Of a stretch of 64,000 nt of DNA, positions 26,388-35,929 are shown in pieces. The notes beneath the pieces are model-generated. The model was not told where the DNA came from and searched no databases. It saw only the letters and a program-made list of their open reading frames with translations. Origin of the DNA: Lysobacter_L cavernae (lineage in GTDB: Bacteria > Pseudomonadota > Gammaproteobacteria > Xanthomonadales > Xanthomonadaceae); the NCBI RefSeq assembly GCF_042648505.1, contig NZ_JBHRXK010000003.1:62001-126000 (forward strand). The letters run 5' to 3'. The position numbers were made by a program, and so were the translations under genes. Numbering within the stretch: position 1 is the stretch's first letter; each line of letters opens with the position of its first letter.

Positions 26388-29195
26388 TCATTCGAACTCG
26401 TAGCGCACCCCCACCGTGAAGTACCGCCCGATCGCACCGCTGGAATGCAGCGGGTTGTAGTTCACCGCGCCGTAGGTCAGCGGGTCCAGGGGCGCGATCT
26501 TGTCGGTGAGGTTCTGCACCGAACCGAACAGCTGCAGCGACTCGGTCACGTTCCATTGGCCCGACAGGTCGATCGTGTAGAACGACGGCAGTTTGCAACC
26601 GCGCGGTGCATCGGAACCGTCGGCGAAGGAGTTCGCGCAGGGCGATGGGTTGCCGTTCTCGTCTTTCTCCTCGGTGATGTTATCGAGGCTGCTGATGTAG
26701 TTCACGATCGCGCTCACGCTCCACACGTCCATGTCCCAGGTGGCGCCGAAGTTGATCCGGTCCTCGGGGGTGCCGATGCAGTTGCTCACGTCGCAGTTGC
26801 CGTGGGTGCCGGCGTACTGGTGGGTGAAGGCGTCGGTGCGCTCGTAGGAGTTGATGTGACTCCACTGCAGGTCGAAGAGCAGGTCGCCGAAGCGCTCCAT
26901 CTCCACGCGCTGGCGGATGTCGAGGTCGATGCCGCGCACCCGGGTCTGCGCCGAGTTGATGTAGTCGACTTCCACGGCCAGCAGCGTGCCGCTGTCGGGG
27001 ACGCCGGGCAGGTTGTTGTCGTCGCGCACGACGCTACCGGCGGCGATGGCTTCCTCGGTGCTGCCCGGATTGATCTCGTTGCTGCGCTTGATCTCCCAGG
27101 CGTCGAGGGTCACCGAAGTGGTCGATGTCGGTTCCAGCACGAGCCCGAGGGTGTAGCTCTTCGATTCCTCCGGCAACAGGTCCGGGTTGGGTGAGGTGAT
27201 GATCGCCACCGGCGTGTTGCAGTCGGAGGGCACGGCACCGGGTGCCGGTGTGCCGCCGGGGCAACGCACCGGATCCTGCGCGGTGGAGAATCCCGCGGCG
27301 CCGCCATCACCCGATTCGGCCGGATTCGGCGCACGGAAGCCCTCGGCGTAGGTGCCGCGCAGCGAAATCCACGGCGCCGGCGTCCACTTGATGCCGGCCT
27401 TGGGCGTGGTCGAGGTCTCGCCGTCCTTGTAGCTGTCGACGCGGAACGCCGCCGACAATTCGAGCGTCTCGGCGACCGGTGCCAGCAGTTCGGCATAGGC
27501 CACGGCGACTTCTTCCTTGCCGCTGTAGGCGGAAAACCCCAGGCCGATGATGTCGCCGACATCGGTGAAGGTCTGCGGCGTCAGCTCGACTTCCTGACGG
27601 CGGTACTCGGCCCCCAGGGCCAGGCCCAGCGCGCCACCGGGCAGGTCCATCAGCGAGCGCGAGGCCCGCGCGTCGAGTACGTCCAGCTGGGTGCTGGCGT
27701 TGGCGTGGATCGTCGGCGAGATGAACGCGTACAAGGCCGCGGAATTGAGGCCGGCGTCGCCACCGATGCGCCAGTAACCGACCGGGCTGTTGGGGTCGGT
27801 GAGGGCGGTGCGGACCGCGCTGTAGCGCAGGAAGCCGGTGCGGGTGTTGACCAGGTCAGTCTCCGAGTGCAGGTAGCCGACGTCGTAGTCCCAGGCCTCG
27901 CCGCTGCCCTTGATGCCGATCAAAAAGCGCGAGAACTGGTTGTCGTTGAAGGTGACGCGCGGGCCGACGTCGAAGGCCGCGTAGCGCAGCCGCGCATCGA
28001 CGCCGAGCGGGTTGTCGGGGTGGCTCGCGCCGAGCACGGTGGCGCCGGGGCCGCTGCTGGCGTTGACCGGGCCGCCGGGGAAGCCCCAGGTGCCAGACAC
28101 GCCCGAGGGCGTGTTGCGGAACTCGCTCTTCTTCTTCGAGTAGCCGAACTCGGTGTACAGCTCGGCCCGGTCGGACAGGGCGAAGCTGCCGCGCGCGAAG
28201 AAGTTCACGTACTCTTCGCTCGGGGTCAGGCTGCGGAAGCGGTGCGTCTCCCACAGGCAGCCGCCGCCCGGGTCGGGCGGGCTGATGGTGGAGAACTGCG
28301 CGCAGCCGGGCAGCGACTGGAACAGCGCCGTGGCCGGGTCGCGGAGGTTGCCGACCGGGCTGCCGGCATTGGCCGCGACGGTGCCGCCGCCGGTGATGGC
28401 GCCCTGCAGCGGGAAGAACTGGCCGCTGGCGATGCCGTAGCCGTACGGGCGCAGGTCGCCGTTGCCGATCCACTTGCGGTTGCGGCGCTGGGTGAGCTGG
28501 ATCGCGTCGGTCTTGCTGGCCTCGAGGCTGGTGAAGAAGTTGTAACCGTCCTCCACCAGATCGCCGACGCCGGCGGTGATCGAGGCCTTCTTGGCATCGC
28601 CATCGCTGTCGCCGGACAGGCCGTACGAACCCTTGAGCACGACGCCGGTGAAATCCCGGCGCAGGATGATGTTGACCACGCCGGCGATCGCATCGGAGCC
28701 GTAGATGGCCGAGGCGCCGTCCTTCAACACCTCGACGCGCTCGACCGCTTCCATCGGGATCGTGCTCAGGTCGGTGAACACCTTCTGGCCGTCGTCGGCC
28801 AGGCCGAACGGCGCCATGCGACGACCGTTCAACAGCACCAGCGTCGACCCGGCGCCGAGGCCGCGCAGCGAGATGCCGGTGCCGCCGCCGGCAAAGCCGT
28901 TGCCGAAGGTCTTGGGCAGCGAGCCGGCGCCGTCGGAGGTGAGGGTCTGCAGGTAATCGGCGACGGTGGCCTTGCCGGTGCGGTCGATGTCCCGGCGTGT
29001 GATCACCTGTACCGGCGACGCGGTCTCGGTGTCGGTGCGGCGGATGTTGGTGCCGGTGACCTCGATGCGATCGAGCGTGGTTGGTGCGTCCTGGGTCGCG
29101 GCAGCGTCCTGGGCGAGGACGGTGGGCGCGGCACTGGTGACCAGGGCGGCGAGCAATGCGCGTCGGATGGCGCGGCTCAACGTGGCGTGCGTCAT
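26388..29195 (-). CDS. TonB-dependent outer-membrane receptor
   Basis: A 935-residue receptor with a signal peptide (cleavage near VLAQ). A TonB-box-like stretch (TTLDRIEVTGTNIRR) is followed by a plug domain (SPVQVITRRDIDRTG, LNGRRMAPFG, VERVEVLKDGASAIYGSDAIAGVVNIIL) and a 22-strand-type barrel ending in aromatic-rich VGVRYEFE. Energised uptake of a siderophore, vitamin B12, sugar or peptide is possible; the ligand cannot be told. It belongs to the large Xanthomonadales group with the TGTNIRR / DGASAIYGSDA signature. It is monocistronic; the 179 bp between its start and the cysK-like gene should contain its promoter. Confidence 0.93.
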   Translation of the reverse strand: MTHATLSRAIRRALLAALVTSAAPTVLAQDAAATQDAPTTLDRIEVTGTNIRRTDTETASPVQVITRRDIDRTGKATVADYLQTLTSDGAGSLPKTFGNGFAGGGTGISLRGLGAGSTLVLLNGRRMAPFGLADDGQKVFTDLSTIPMEAVERVEVLKDGASAIYGSDAIAGVVNIILRRDFTGVVLKGSYGLSGDSDGDAKKASITAGVGDLVEDGYNFFTSLEASKTDAIQLTQRRNRKWIGNGDLRPYGYGIASGQFFPLQGAITGGGTVAANAGSPVGNLRDPATALFQSLPGCAQFSTISPPDPGGGCLWETHRFRSLTPSEEYVNFFARGSFALSDRAELYTEFGYSKKKSEFRNTPSGVSGTWGFPGGPVNASSGPGATVLGASHPDNPLGVDARLRYAAFDVGPRVTFNDNQFSRFLIGIKGSGEAWDYDVGYLHSETDLVNTRTGFLRYSAVRTALTDPNSPVGYWRIGGDAGLNSAALYAFISPTIHANASTQLDVLDARASRSLMDLPGGALGLALGAEYRRQEVELTPQTFTDVGDIIGLGFSAYSGKEEVAVAYAELLAPVAETLELSAAFRVDSYKDGETSTTPKAGIKWTPAPWISLRGTYAEGFRAPNPAESGDGGAAGFSTAQDPVRCPGGTPAPGAVPSDCNTPVAIITSPNPDLLPEESKSYTLGLVLEPTSTTSVTLDAWEIKRSNEINPGSTEEAIAAGSVVRDDNNLPGVPDSGTLLAVEVDYINSAQTRVRGIDLDIRQRVEMERFGDLLFDLQWSHINSYERTDAFTHQYAGTHGNCDVSNCIGTPEDRINFGATWDMDVWSVSAIVNYISSLDNITEEKDENGNPSPCANSFADGSDAPRGCKLPSFYTIDLSGQWNVTESLQLFGSVQNLTDKIAPLDPLTYGAVNYNPLHSSGAIGRYFTVGVRYEFE

Positions 29196-29374
29196 GGCAA
29201 CTACCTACGGTTCGGGCCTCACGGGCCGACGATTGGAAGTTACAAGGGCGTTAACCGCACCGATGTGCGGGGATTGAGAAAACGATCAGCGGTGATCTGC
29301 AGGCCTGTAATCAGCGCTCGTCGCACTGCGGAAACTCGCGGACATCGATCGTCCTGCACTTACGCAAGTTCGTG

Positions 29375-30331
29375 CTACGCCAGCCCGGCCAGCCATGCGT
29401 CGTCGGAGCCCTCGTCGACGCCTTCGAACAGGAAGGTGCTCAGGTAGCGCTCGCCGGTGTCGGGCAGCATCGCCAGGATCACCGCACCGTCGTCGGCGTC
29501 CTTGGCGACCTCGAGCGCGGCGGCAACGGTGGCGCCGGCGGAAATGCCGACGAAGAGGCCTTCTTCGGCGGCCAGACGGCGCGCGGTGTCGCGGGCGGTG
29601 ACGTCGTCGATCGGCACGATCGCGTCGGCGACCTGGCGGTTGAGCACCTCGGGCACGAAGTCCGGGGTCCAGCCCTGGATCTTGTGCGGCTGCCACTCCT
29701 TGCCCGACAGCAGCGCGGCACCGGCCGGCTCGCAGGTGGTGATGCGCACGTCCGGGCGCGCGACCTTGAGCACCTCACCGACGCCGGTCAGGGTACCGCC
29801 GGTGCCCCAGCCGGTAACGAAATGGTCCAGACGCCGGCCGGCGAAGTCGCGCAGGATCTCCGCCGCCGTGGTCTGGCGGTGGTAGGCCGGGTTGGCAGGA
29901 TTGGCGAACTGGCGGGCAAGGAACCAGCCGTGCTTCTCAGCGAGTTCTGCGGCCTTGCGCACCATGCCGCTGCCACGTTCGGCGGCGGGTGTCAGGATCA
30001 CCTTGGCGCCGTAGGCGCGCATCAGCTTGCGCCGCTCGATCGAGAACGTCTCGGTCATGGTCGCCACGAACTTGTAGCCGCGCGCGGCGCAGACCATCGC
30101 CAGGGCCACGCCGGTGTTGCCCGAGGTCGCCTCGATCACGGTGTCGCCGGGCTTGAGCAGGCCCTTTTCCTCGGCGTCGAGGATGATCGCGATCGCCAGG
30201 CGGTCCTTGACCGAGCCACCGGGGTTGAACGATTCGACCTTGGTATACAACGTGACCCGGGCCGGAGCGAGTCGCTGCAGGCGCACGATCGGAGTGGAAC
30301 CGATCGTGTCGAGGATGCTGTCGTGGATCAT
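29375..30331 (-). CDS. cysK: Cysteine synthase (O-acetylserine sulfhydrylase)
   Basis: A 318-residue PLP enzyme making cysteine from O-acetylserine and sulfide. The PLP Lys lies in NPGGSVKDR near residue 43, the substrate loop is ATSGNTGVALA, the phosphate-binding loop is GWGTGGTLTG, and ISAGATVAA closes the fold. The start ATG at 30331 is preceded by caaggagt. It could also be annotated cysM; the substrate-loop form fits CysK slightly better. The gene is transcribed divergently from the RND adaptor gene. Confidence 0.9.
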   Translation of the reverse strand: MIHDSILDTIGSTPIVRLQRLAPARVTLYTKVESFNPGGSVKDRLAIAIILDAEEKGLLKPGDTVIEATSGNTGVALAMVCAARGYKFVATMTETFSIERRKLMRAYGAKVILTPAAERGSGMVRKAAELAEKHGWFLARQFANPANPAYHRQTTAAEILRDFAGRRLDHFVTGWGTGGTLTGVGEVLKVARPDVRITTCEPAGAALLSGKEWQPHKIQGWTPDFVPEVLNRQVADAIVPIDDVTARDTARRLAAEEGLFVGISAGATVAAALEVAKDADDGAVILAMLPDTGERYLSTFLFEGVDEGSDDAWLAGLA

Positions 30332-30652
30332 GGGGCGACTCCTTGCGGGGCGGGAAGTCGGTAATACGGCGCCCCGCTGCCGGTGCGGCCATGGCGCCGA
30401 TGCGGCGGGGCCGGGCATCGCGCGTTCAGGATGCTGGCGTCGACGCGGCTGTCGGCGCAGAGTGCCACAGCCGTGACCGTTGTCCAGTTGCGCCGTGCCC
30501 GTCGCGTCACGCGGCTGTGCGCATTGTGCTGTCAACCAATGGCCCAGGCGGGCGTTTACCTGCGACCGCTAGAATCGTCCCGATTTTCAAACTGCTCTGG
30601 CTTCAAGCCGTTCCGGCTTCGAGCCACTCGCTTCCCACGTTCAGAGAGACGC
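30332..30652. other. Divergent promoter region between cysK and the efflux operon
   Basis: No gene is supported here. A TAGAAT that could be a -10 hexamer for the efflux operon lies at 30570-30575, without a convincing -35. No tetR or marR-type regulator is present next to the pump. Confidence 0.4.
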
Positions 30653-31747
30653 ATGCGACCCACCATTGGACTCCGCGCGAGTTGCGCCCTGTTTTTTGTC
30701 ATCGCCCTGGCCGCCTGCGGCCGCGACGGTGCGGCGCAGCAGAACGGCGGCGAGCGGCCGGTGCCGGTCACCACCGCGCAGGTGCGGGTGCAGCCGTGGA
30801 GCGACACCGTGCTGGCGCTCGGCAACGTCAAGGCGCGCGAGTCGGTGACGGTCACCGCCAAGGTCAGCGAGACCGTTGAGCAGGTGCATTTCAACAGTGG
30901 CGACGTGGTCAAGTCCGGCGCGCCGCTGATCACCTTGAGCGGTCGCCAGCAGCAGGCCGCCCTGAGCCAGTCCGAGGCCGCCGCCAAGGAGGCCGAGGCG
31001 CTGTACCAGCGCCAGAGCGAATTGGCCGCGCAACAGCTGGTGGCGCGTTCGGCGCTGGACACCCAGCGCGCGCTGCGCGATGCCACCCGCGCCCGCGTCG
31101 CGCAGATGCGCGCCGATCTCGGCGACCGCGTGATCCGCGCGCCGTTTGCCGGCGTGCTCGGCATCCGCCAGGTCAGCCCGGGCTCGCTGGTCACGCCGGG
31201 CACGGCGATCGCCACGCTCGACGACACCGAGCGCGTCTACGTCGACTTCCCGGTGCCGGAGGCGATGCTCGCCAGCCTGGCCACCGGTCAGCAGGTCAGC
31301 GGCACCAGCGCGGCCTACCCGGGTCGCACGTTCGAAGGCGCGGTCAGCACCATCGATGCGCGCGTCGACGAGGCCACGCGCGCGGTCACCGTGCGCGGCG
31401 ACTTCGCCAATGGTGACCGCGCGCTGCGCCCGGGCATGCTGCTGCAGATGACGCTGTCGCGGCCACAGCGGCAGGCGCTGCTGGTGCCGGAAATCTCGAT
31501 CGTGCAGGTCGGCACCGACTCTTACGTGTTCCGGGTCAAGCCCGACGGCAGTGTCGAGCGCGCCGACGTCAAGGTCGGCACGCGCCGTGACGGCCTGGCC
31601 GAGGTCACCGAAGGCCTGAACGCCGGCGACCGCATCGTCGTCGATGGCACCGGCAAGCTGCGGGTCGGCAGCAAGATCGTCGAAGGCGGGGCCAAGCCCG
31701 GTGACGCCCCGCCTGCAGCAGCCAAGCCCGACCAAGCCCGAGGCTGA
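30653..31747 (+). CDS. RND efflux periplasmic adaptor (membrane fusion protein)
   Basis: A 364-residue HlyD/AcrA-type lipoprotein. The signal ends in lipobox ALAAC; the order is then barrel-sandwich half-motif (VTAKVSETVEQVHFNSGDVV), a coiled-coil hairpin of about 70 residues (QQQAALSQSEAAAKEAEALYQ...), the second half-motif (IRAPFAGVLGIRQVSPGSLV) and beta-barrel domains. The short hairpin resembles adaptors of MexC/VexC or heavy-metal-like pumps. It links the inner-membrane pump encoded five bases downstream to an outer-membrane channel, which is not encoded here; TolC is the likely partner. Confidence 0.93.
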   Translation: MRPTIGLRASCALFFVIALAACGRDGAAQQNGGERPVPVTTAQVRVQPWSDTVLALGNVKARESVTVTAKVSETVEQVHFNSGDVVKSGAPLITLSGRQQQAALSQSEAAAKEAEALYQRQSELAAQQLVARSALDTQRALRDATRARVAQMRADLGDRVIRAPFAGVLGIRQVSPGSLVTPGTAIATLDDTERVYVDFPVPEAMLASLATGQQVSGTSAAYPGRTFEGAVSTIDARVDEATRAVTVRGDFANGDRALRPGMLLQMTLSRPQRQALLVPEISIVQVGTDSYVFRVKPDGSVERADVKVGTRRDGLAEVTEGLNAGDRIVVDGTGKLRVGSKIVEGGAKPGDAPPAAAKPDQARG

Positions 31748-31752
31748 GCGCC

Positions 31753-34700
31753 ATGAACATTTCCGACCTGTCGATCCGCCGTCCGGTGTTCGCCACCGTG
31801 ATGAGCCTGCTGTTGATCGTGCTCGGCGTGATGGCGTTCTCGCGCCTGACCCTGCGCGAATTGCCGGCGATCGACCCGCCGGTGGTGTCGGTCGACGTGA
31901 CCTATCCGGGCGCGTCGGCGGCGGTGGTCGAGACCCGCGTCACCCAGATCCTCGAGGACGCCCTGGCCGGCATCGAGGGCATCGAGACGATCGAGTCGCG
32001 CAGCGTCAACGGCCGCGCCTCGATCAGCATCGAGTTCAGCCTGTCGCGCGAGATCGAAGCCGCCGCCAACGACGTGCGCGACTCGGTCAGCCGCGTGCTC
32101 GACCGCATGCCCGAGGAGGCCGACCCGCCCGAGATCGAGAAGGTCGAGAGCGATTCCGACCCGATCCTGTGGCTCAACATGAACTCCAAGCAGATGGACA
32201 CGCTGCAGCTGTCCGACTACGCGGAGCGTTACGTCGTTGACCGGCTGTCGTCGGTCGACGGCGTGGCCCAGGTGCGCATCGGCGGCCAGCAGCGTTATGC
32301 CATGCGCGTGTGGCTCGACCGCGACGCGCTGGCTGCGCGTGGCATTACCGTCAACGATATCGAGGCCGCGTTGCGCGCGGAGAACGTCGAACTGCCGGCC
32401 GGTCGCATCGAATCCGACGCGCGTGATTTCACGCTGCGCGTGGCGCGCGGTTATCTGAAGCCCGAAGACTTCGCCCAGATCCCGTTAGCCAAGGGCAGCG
32501 ACGGCTATGTCGTGCGGCTGGGCGATGTCAGCAAGATCGAGCTCGGCACATCCGAGCGCCGTGCCTACTACCGCAGCAACGGCGAACCCAACATCGGCCT
32601 GGGCATCGTCAAGACCTCCACCGCCAACAGCCTCGACGTGACCCGCGCGATCCGCGAGGAAGCCGACCGCATCCGCCCGTCGCTGCCGCAGGGCACCGAC
32701 ATCTTCGTCGCGTTCGACACCACGGTGTTCATCGAGTCGGCGGTGGAGCGCGTCTACCACACGCTGGCCGAGGCGATCGTGCTGGTGTTGATCGTGATCT
32801 GGCTGTTCCTCGGCAGTTTCCGCGCCGCGCTGATCCCGGCGGTGACGGTGCCGGTGTGCCTGATCGCCGCGTTCATCCCGCTGTACCTGTTCGGCTTCTC
32901 GATCAACCTGCTCACCTTGCTGGCGCTGGTGCTGTGCATCGGCCTGGTCGTCGACGACGCCATCGTCGTGCTCGAGAACATCCAGCGCCGCACCGACTTG
33001 GGCGAGCCGAAGCTGGTCGCCGCCGCGCGCGGCACCAAGCAGGTCGCGTTCGCGGTGATCGCGACCACCGCGGTGCTGGTCGCGGTATTCCTGCCGGTCG
33101 GCTTCATGGAAGGCAACACCGGCCGCCTGTTCCGCGAGTTGTCGGTGGCGCTGGCCGGTGCGGTGGCCATCTCGGCCTTCGTCGCGCTGACGCTGACGCC
33201 GATGATGTCGTCCAAGCTGGTGCGCCCGCACAACGAAGAGAAATCCAACCCGATCAACCGTTGGGTCAATGCGCGCCTGGACGGCCTGGGCGGGCGCTAT
33301 CGGCGCTTCCTCGACCGCAGTGTCGACCGGCCGTGGTTGTTCGGCCTGCTGATGCTGGCCGCGATCGCGTTGAGCTTCGTGCTGTTCAAGGTGGTGCCAT
33401 CGGAGCTGGCACCGCCGGAGGACCGCGGCTCGTTCCAGGTGTCCATTCTGGGGCCGGAGGGCGCCGGCTTCGACTACACCGTCAAGCAGGTGCAGCAGGT
33501 CGAGAAGATCATCGCCAGCCACACCGGCCCGGATCAGGTCATCCAGCGCTACAACCCGCGCGTGCCCGGCGGCTTTGGCGCCAGCGAGGAAATGCACACC
33601 GGTCGCGTTGCCGTGTTCCTGCAGGACTGGCGCGAGCGCGATGTCAGCACCGCCGACGTCGCCGAAGGACTGCGTGCGGAACTGGGCCAACTGACCGGCG
33701 TGCGCGCGATGCCGCAGGTCAGCGGCGGCCTGGTGCGCACCCGCGGCCAGCCGATCCAGATCGTGCTCGGCGGCCCCGAGTACACCGAGCTGGCGCAGTG
33801 GCGCGACAAATTGCTGGCGCGCATGGAGCAGAACCCGGGCTTCTTCTCGGCCGATTCCGACTACAAGGAAACCCGGCCGCAGATGCGCGTGGAGATCGAC
33901 CGCCAGCGTGCCGCCGACCTCGGCGTCAGTGTCACCGACATCGGTCACGCGCTGGAAACCATGATGGGCAGTCGCCGCGTCACCACCTTCGTGCAGAACG
34001 GCGAGGAGTACGACGTCATCGTCCAGGCCGACCGCGCCCTGCGCGCGTCGCCGGCCGATCTGGCCGCGATCCAGGTGCGCGCGCGCGACGGTGCGTTGAT
34101 CCCGTTGTCGAACCTGGTGACACTGCGCGAGCTGGCCGAGCCGGGCAGCCTCAACCGCTTCAACCGCCTTCGCGCGATCACCATCAGCGCCGGCCTGACA
34201 CCGGGTTACCGCTTGGGCGATGCGATCGAGTGGCTGCAGCAGGCGGTGCAGGAAGAATTGCCCGAGCACGCCCAGGTCGACTGGAAGGGCGAGTCGCGCG
34301 AGTACCAGAAGGCCGGCGGCGCGGTGCTGCTGACCTTCACCCTGGCGTTGTTGATCGTCTACCTGGTGCTGGCGGCGCAGTTCGAGAGTTTCATCCACCC
34401 GTTCGTGATCATGCTGACGGTGCCGCTGGGCGTGCTCGGCGCATTGATCGGCCTGGCCCTGACCGGCGGCACGCTCAACCTGTTCTCGCAGATCGGCATC
34501 GTCATGCTGGTCGGCCTGGCGGCCAAGAACGGCATCCTGATCGTCGAGTTCGCCAATCAGCTGCGCGACGAAGGCCGCAGCATCCACCAGGCGATCGTCG
34601 AGTCCTCGGCAGTGCGCCTGCGCCCCATCCTGATGACATCGATCGCGACCGTGGTCGGCGCGCTGCCGCTGGTGCTGGCCGGCGGGCCCGGGTCGGCCAG

Positions 34701-34878
34701 CCGCGCCACGATCGGCATCGTGGTGATCTTTGGCGTGTCGTTCTCGACGCTGCTGTCGTTGTTCATCGTGCCGGCGTTCTATGTGCTGCTGGCCAAGTAC
34801 ACGCGCTCGCCGGAGGCGGTCGGCCAGGAACTGGAGAAGCTGGAGGCGGAGACGCCGCAGGTGGACGGGCACGCTTGA
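31753..34878 (+). CDS. RND multidrug efflux pump, HAE1/AcrB type
   Basis: A 1041-residue inner-membrane transporter with 12 membrane segments and two large periplasmic loops. The N-terminus (NISDLSIRRPVFATVMS) and the proton-relay acidic pair in GLVVDDAIVVLEN (TM4) are typical; the second repeat includes GLAAKNGILIVEFAN. It uses the proton gradient to drive substrates out together with the adaptor encoded upstream. Substrate unknown; drugs, detergents or fatty acids are all possible. A gccctctccc hairpin follows 10 bp after the stop. Confidence 0.95.
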   Translation: MNISDLSIRRPVFATVMSLLLIVLGVMAFSRLTLRELPAIDPPVVSVDVTYPGASAAVVETRVTQILEDALAGIEGIETIESRSVNGRASISIEFSLSREIEAAANDVRDSVSRVLDRMPEEADPPEIEKVESDSDPILWLNMNSKQMDTLQLSDYAERYVVDRLSSVDGVAQVRIGGQQRYAMRVWLDRDALAARGITVNDIEAALRAENVELPAGRIESDARDFTLRVARGYLKPEDFAQIPLAKGSDGYVVRLGDVSKIELGTSERRAYYRSNGEPNIGLGIVKTSTANSLDVTRAIREEADRIRPSLPQGTDIFVAFDTTVFIESAVERVYHTLAEAIVLVLIVIWLFLGSFRAALIPAVTVPVCLIAAFIPLYLFGFSINLLTLLALVLCIGLVVDDAIVVLENIQRRTDLGEPKLVAAARGTKQVAFAVIATTAVLVAVFLPVGFMEGNTGRLFRELSVALAGAVAISAFVALTLTPMMSSKLVRPHNEEKSNPINRWVNARLDGLGGRYRRFLDRSVDRPWLFGLLMLAAIALSFVLFKVVPSELAPPEDRGSFQVSILGPEGAGFDYTVKQVQQVEKIIASHTGPDQVIQRYNPRVPGGFGASEEMHTGRVAVFLQDWRERDVSTADVAEGLRAELGQLTGVRAMPQVSGGLVRTRGQPIQIVLGGPEYTELAQWRDKLLARMEQNPGFFSADSDYKETRPQMRVEIDRQRAADLGVSVTDIGHALETMMGSRRVTTFVQNGEEYDVIVQADRALRASPADLAAIQVRARDGALIPLSNLVTLRELAEPGSLNRFNRLRAITISAGLTPGYRLGDAIEWLQQAVQEELPEHAQVDWKGESREYQKAGGAVLLTFTLALLIVYLVLAAQFESFIHPFVIMLTVPLGVLGALIGLALTGGTLNLFSQIGIVMLVGLAAKNGILIVEFANQLRDEGRSIHQAIVESSAVRLRPILMTSIATVVGALPLVLAGGPGSASRATIGIVVIFGVSFSTLLSLFIVPAFYVLLAKYTRSPEAVGQELEKLEAETPQVDGHA

Positions 34879-34887
34879 GTTTTTAAC

Positions 34888-34911
34888 GCCCTCTCCCTTA
34901 TGAGAGAGGGC
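34888..34911. repeat. Extragenic hairpin at the 3' end of the efflux operon
   Basis: Arms gccctctc and gagagggc with an eight-base loop. It is the same element type as at 13021-13138, without a T run. The sequence gtcattcccgcgaaggcggg shortly after (about 34950) is another dispersed Xanthomonadales motif. Confidence 0.75.
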
Positions 34912-35072
34912 CGGGGTGGGCATTGCCGCGGTCCGGTCACCCTCACCGTCATTCCCGCGAAGGCGGGCTCTGCTTTACCTCGGCGGTAGCCGAGCATCCA
35001 AGGACGTTGTTGTGGCCGTTGCTGTGGTGGCAAGCAACTGCAACCGCTTCCGTCCGCTTCCGCGGCCGGGTC

Positions 35073-35213
35073 ACTTTTCTTTGCTGGCCCAAAGAAAAGT
35101 AACCAAAAGAAACGGCCTTCCTCGACAGGGCAAACCTAAGGATTCACTGCTGCGGGGATTTTCCGACTCGCCATCCTGGCTCGGTCGGAAAACGGCGTGC
35201 ATCCATGCACGCC
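35073..35213. repeat. Structured dispersed extragenic element with three hairpins
   Basis: Three inverted repeats occur in 140 bp: acttttcttt / aaagaaaagt (35073-35082 / 35091-35100), ttttccgac / gtcggaaaa (35159-35167 / 35184-35192) and ggcgtgcat / atgcacgcc (35194-35213). The ttgctggcccaaagaaaagt core followed by aaccaaaagaaa is, to my knowledge, a frequent intergenic sequence in this family. The whole spacer 34879-35359 is otherwise without a gene. Confidence 0.7.
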
Positions 35214-35359
35214 GCCCTTCGGGTCTAGCGAGATGGCGGGTTGTCGAACTCAAAAGCTCAAAAGCCAGCCCATCCCCCTTCGCCCGGAGTCGAAGGGCGG
35301 ACGAGCCCGCGCCCCTTCCAAAATATCCGCTCCAGCTCGCAGCGGTTACCCTATCGCCC

Positions 35360-35929
35360 ATGTCAGTAGCGCCACTTACCCGCGATTTTCAGGACGTCCG
35401 CCTGCACGGCGATGGCTTCGCGCTGCGGCCGTGGCGGCGTGATGACCTGGCCAGCCTGCTCGTGCACGCCAACGATGCAAAGATCGTGCGCGGGCTCAGC
35501 GACCGTTTCCCGCACCCCTACACCCGCGAGGACGGTGAGCGTTTTCTCGCCGGCGAGGTGGTGAACCTGGACGATCCCGTGTTCGCCATCGAGATCGACG
35601 GGCGCGCCTGCGGTGGCATCGCGGCCCATCCGGAGCGTGGCGAACGGCGGCATACCGCCCTGCTGGGCTACTGGCTGGGCCAGACCCATTGGGGACGCGG
35701 GATGATGACGCGCGTCGTCGCGCGGTACGCGCCGTGGGTGATGCAGGCGCTGGCGCTGTATCGGTTGCAGGCGACGGTGCTCGACAACAACCCGGCCTCG
35801 GCGCGGGTGTTGCAGAACAACGGCTTCGAAGAAGAGGGCGCGCAGCGTTGCGCCGTGGTCAAGTTCGGTGAACTGCACGATCTGCGTGTGTTCGCCAAGG
35901 TACGAAGGAGTTTGGACGATGCACCGTGA
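35360..35929 (+). CDS. GNAT-family N-acetyltransferase (RimJ/RimL-like)
   Basis: A 189-residue acetyltransferase. The order GFALRPWRRDD, FAIEIDGRACGGIAA, LGYWLGQTHWGRGMMTR (acetyl-CoA loop) and NNPASARVLQNNGFEEEG follows the RimJ/RimL layout used for N-terminal or small-molecule amine acetylation. The ATG at 35360 is the first after the repeat-rich spacer. Its 3' end overlaps the start of the downstream methylase gene by 11 bp, so the two are probably coupled. Target unknown. Confidence 0.88.
   Translation: MSVAPLTRDFQDVRLHGDGFALRPWRRDDLASLLVHANDAKIVRGLSDRFPHPYTREDGERFLAGEVVNLDDPVFAIEIDGRACGGIAAHPERGERRHTALLGYWLGQTHWGRGMMTRVVARYAPWVMQALALYRLQATVLDNNPASARVLQNNGFEEEGAQRCAVVKFGELHDLRVFAKVRRSLDDAP

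Noticed and set aside
32485..34923. Long minus-strand frame across the RND pump gene
   Set aside because: Shadow frame of a GC-rich coding region; composition rich in Gln, Arg, His and Asp, no recognisable domain, and the pump on the plus strand is complete.
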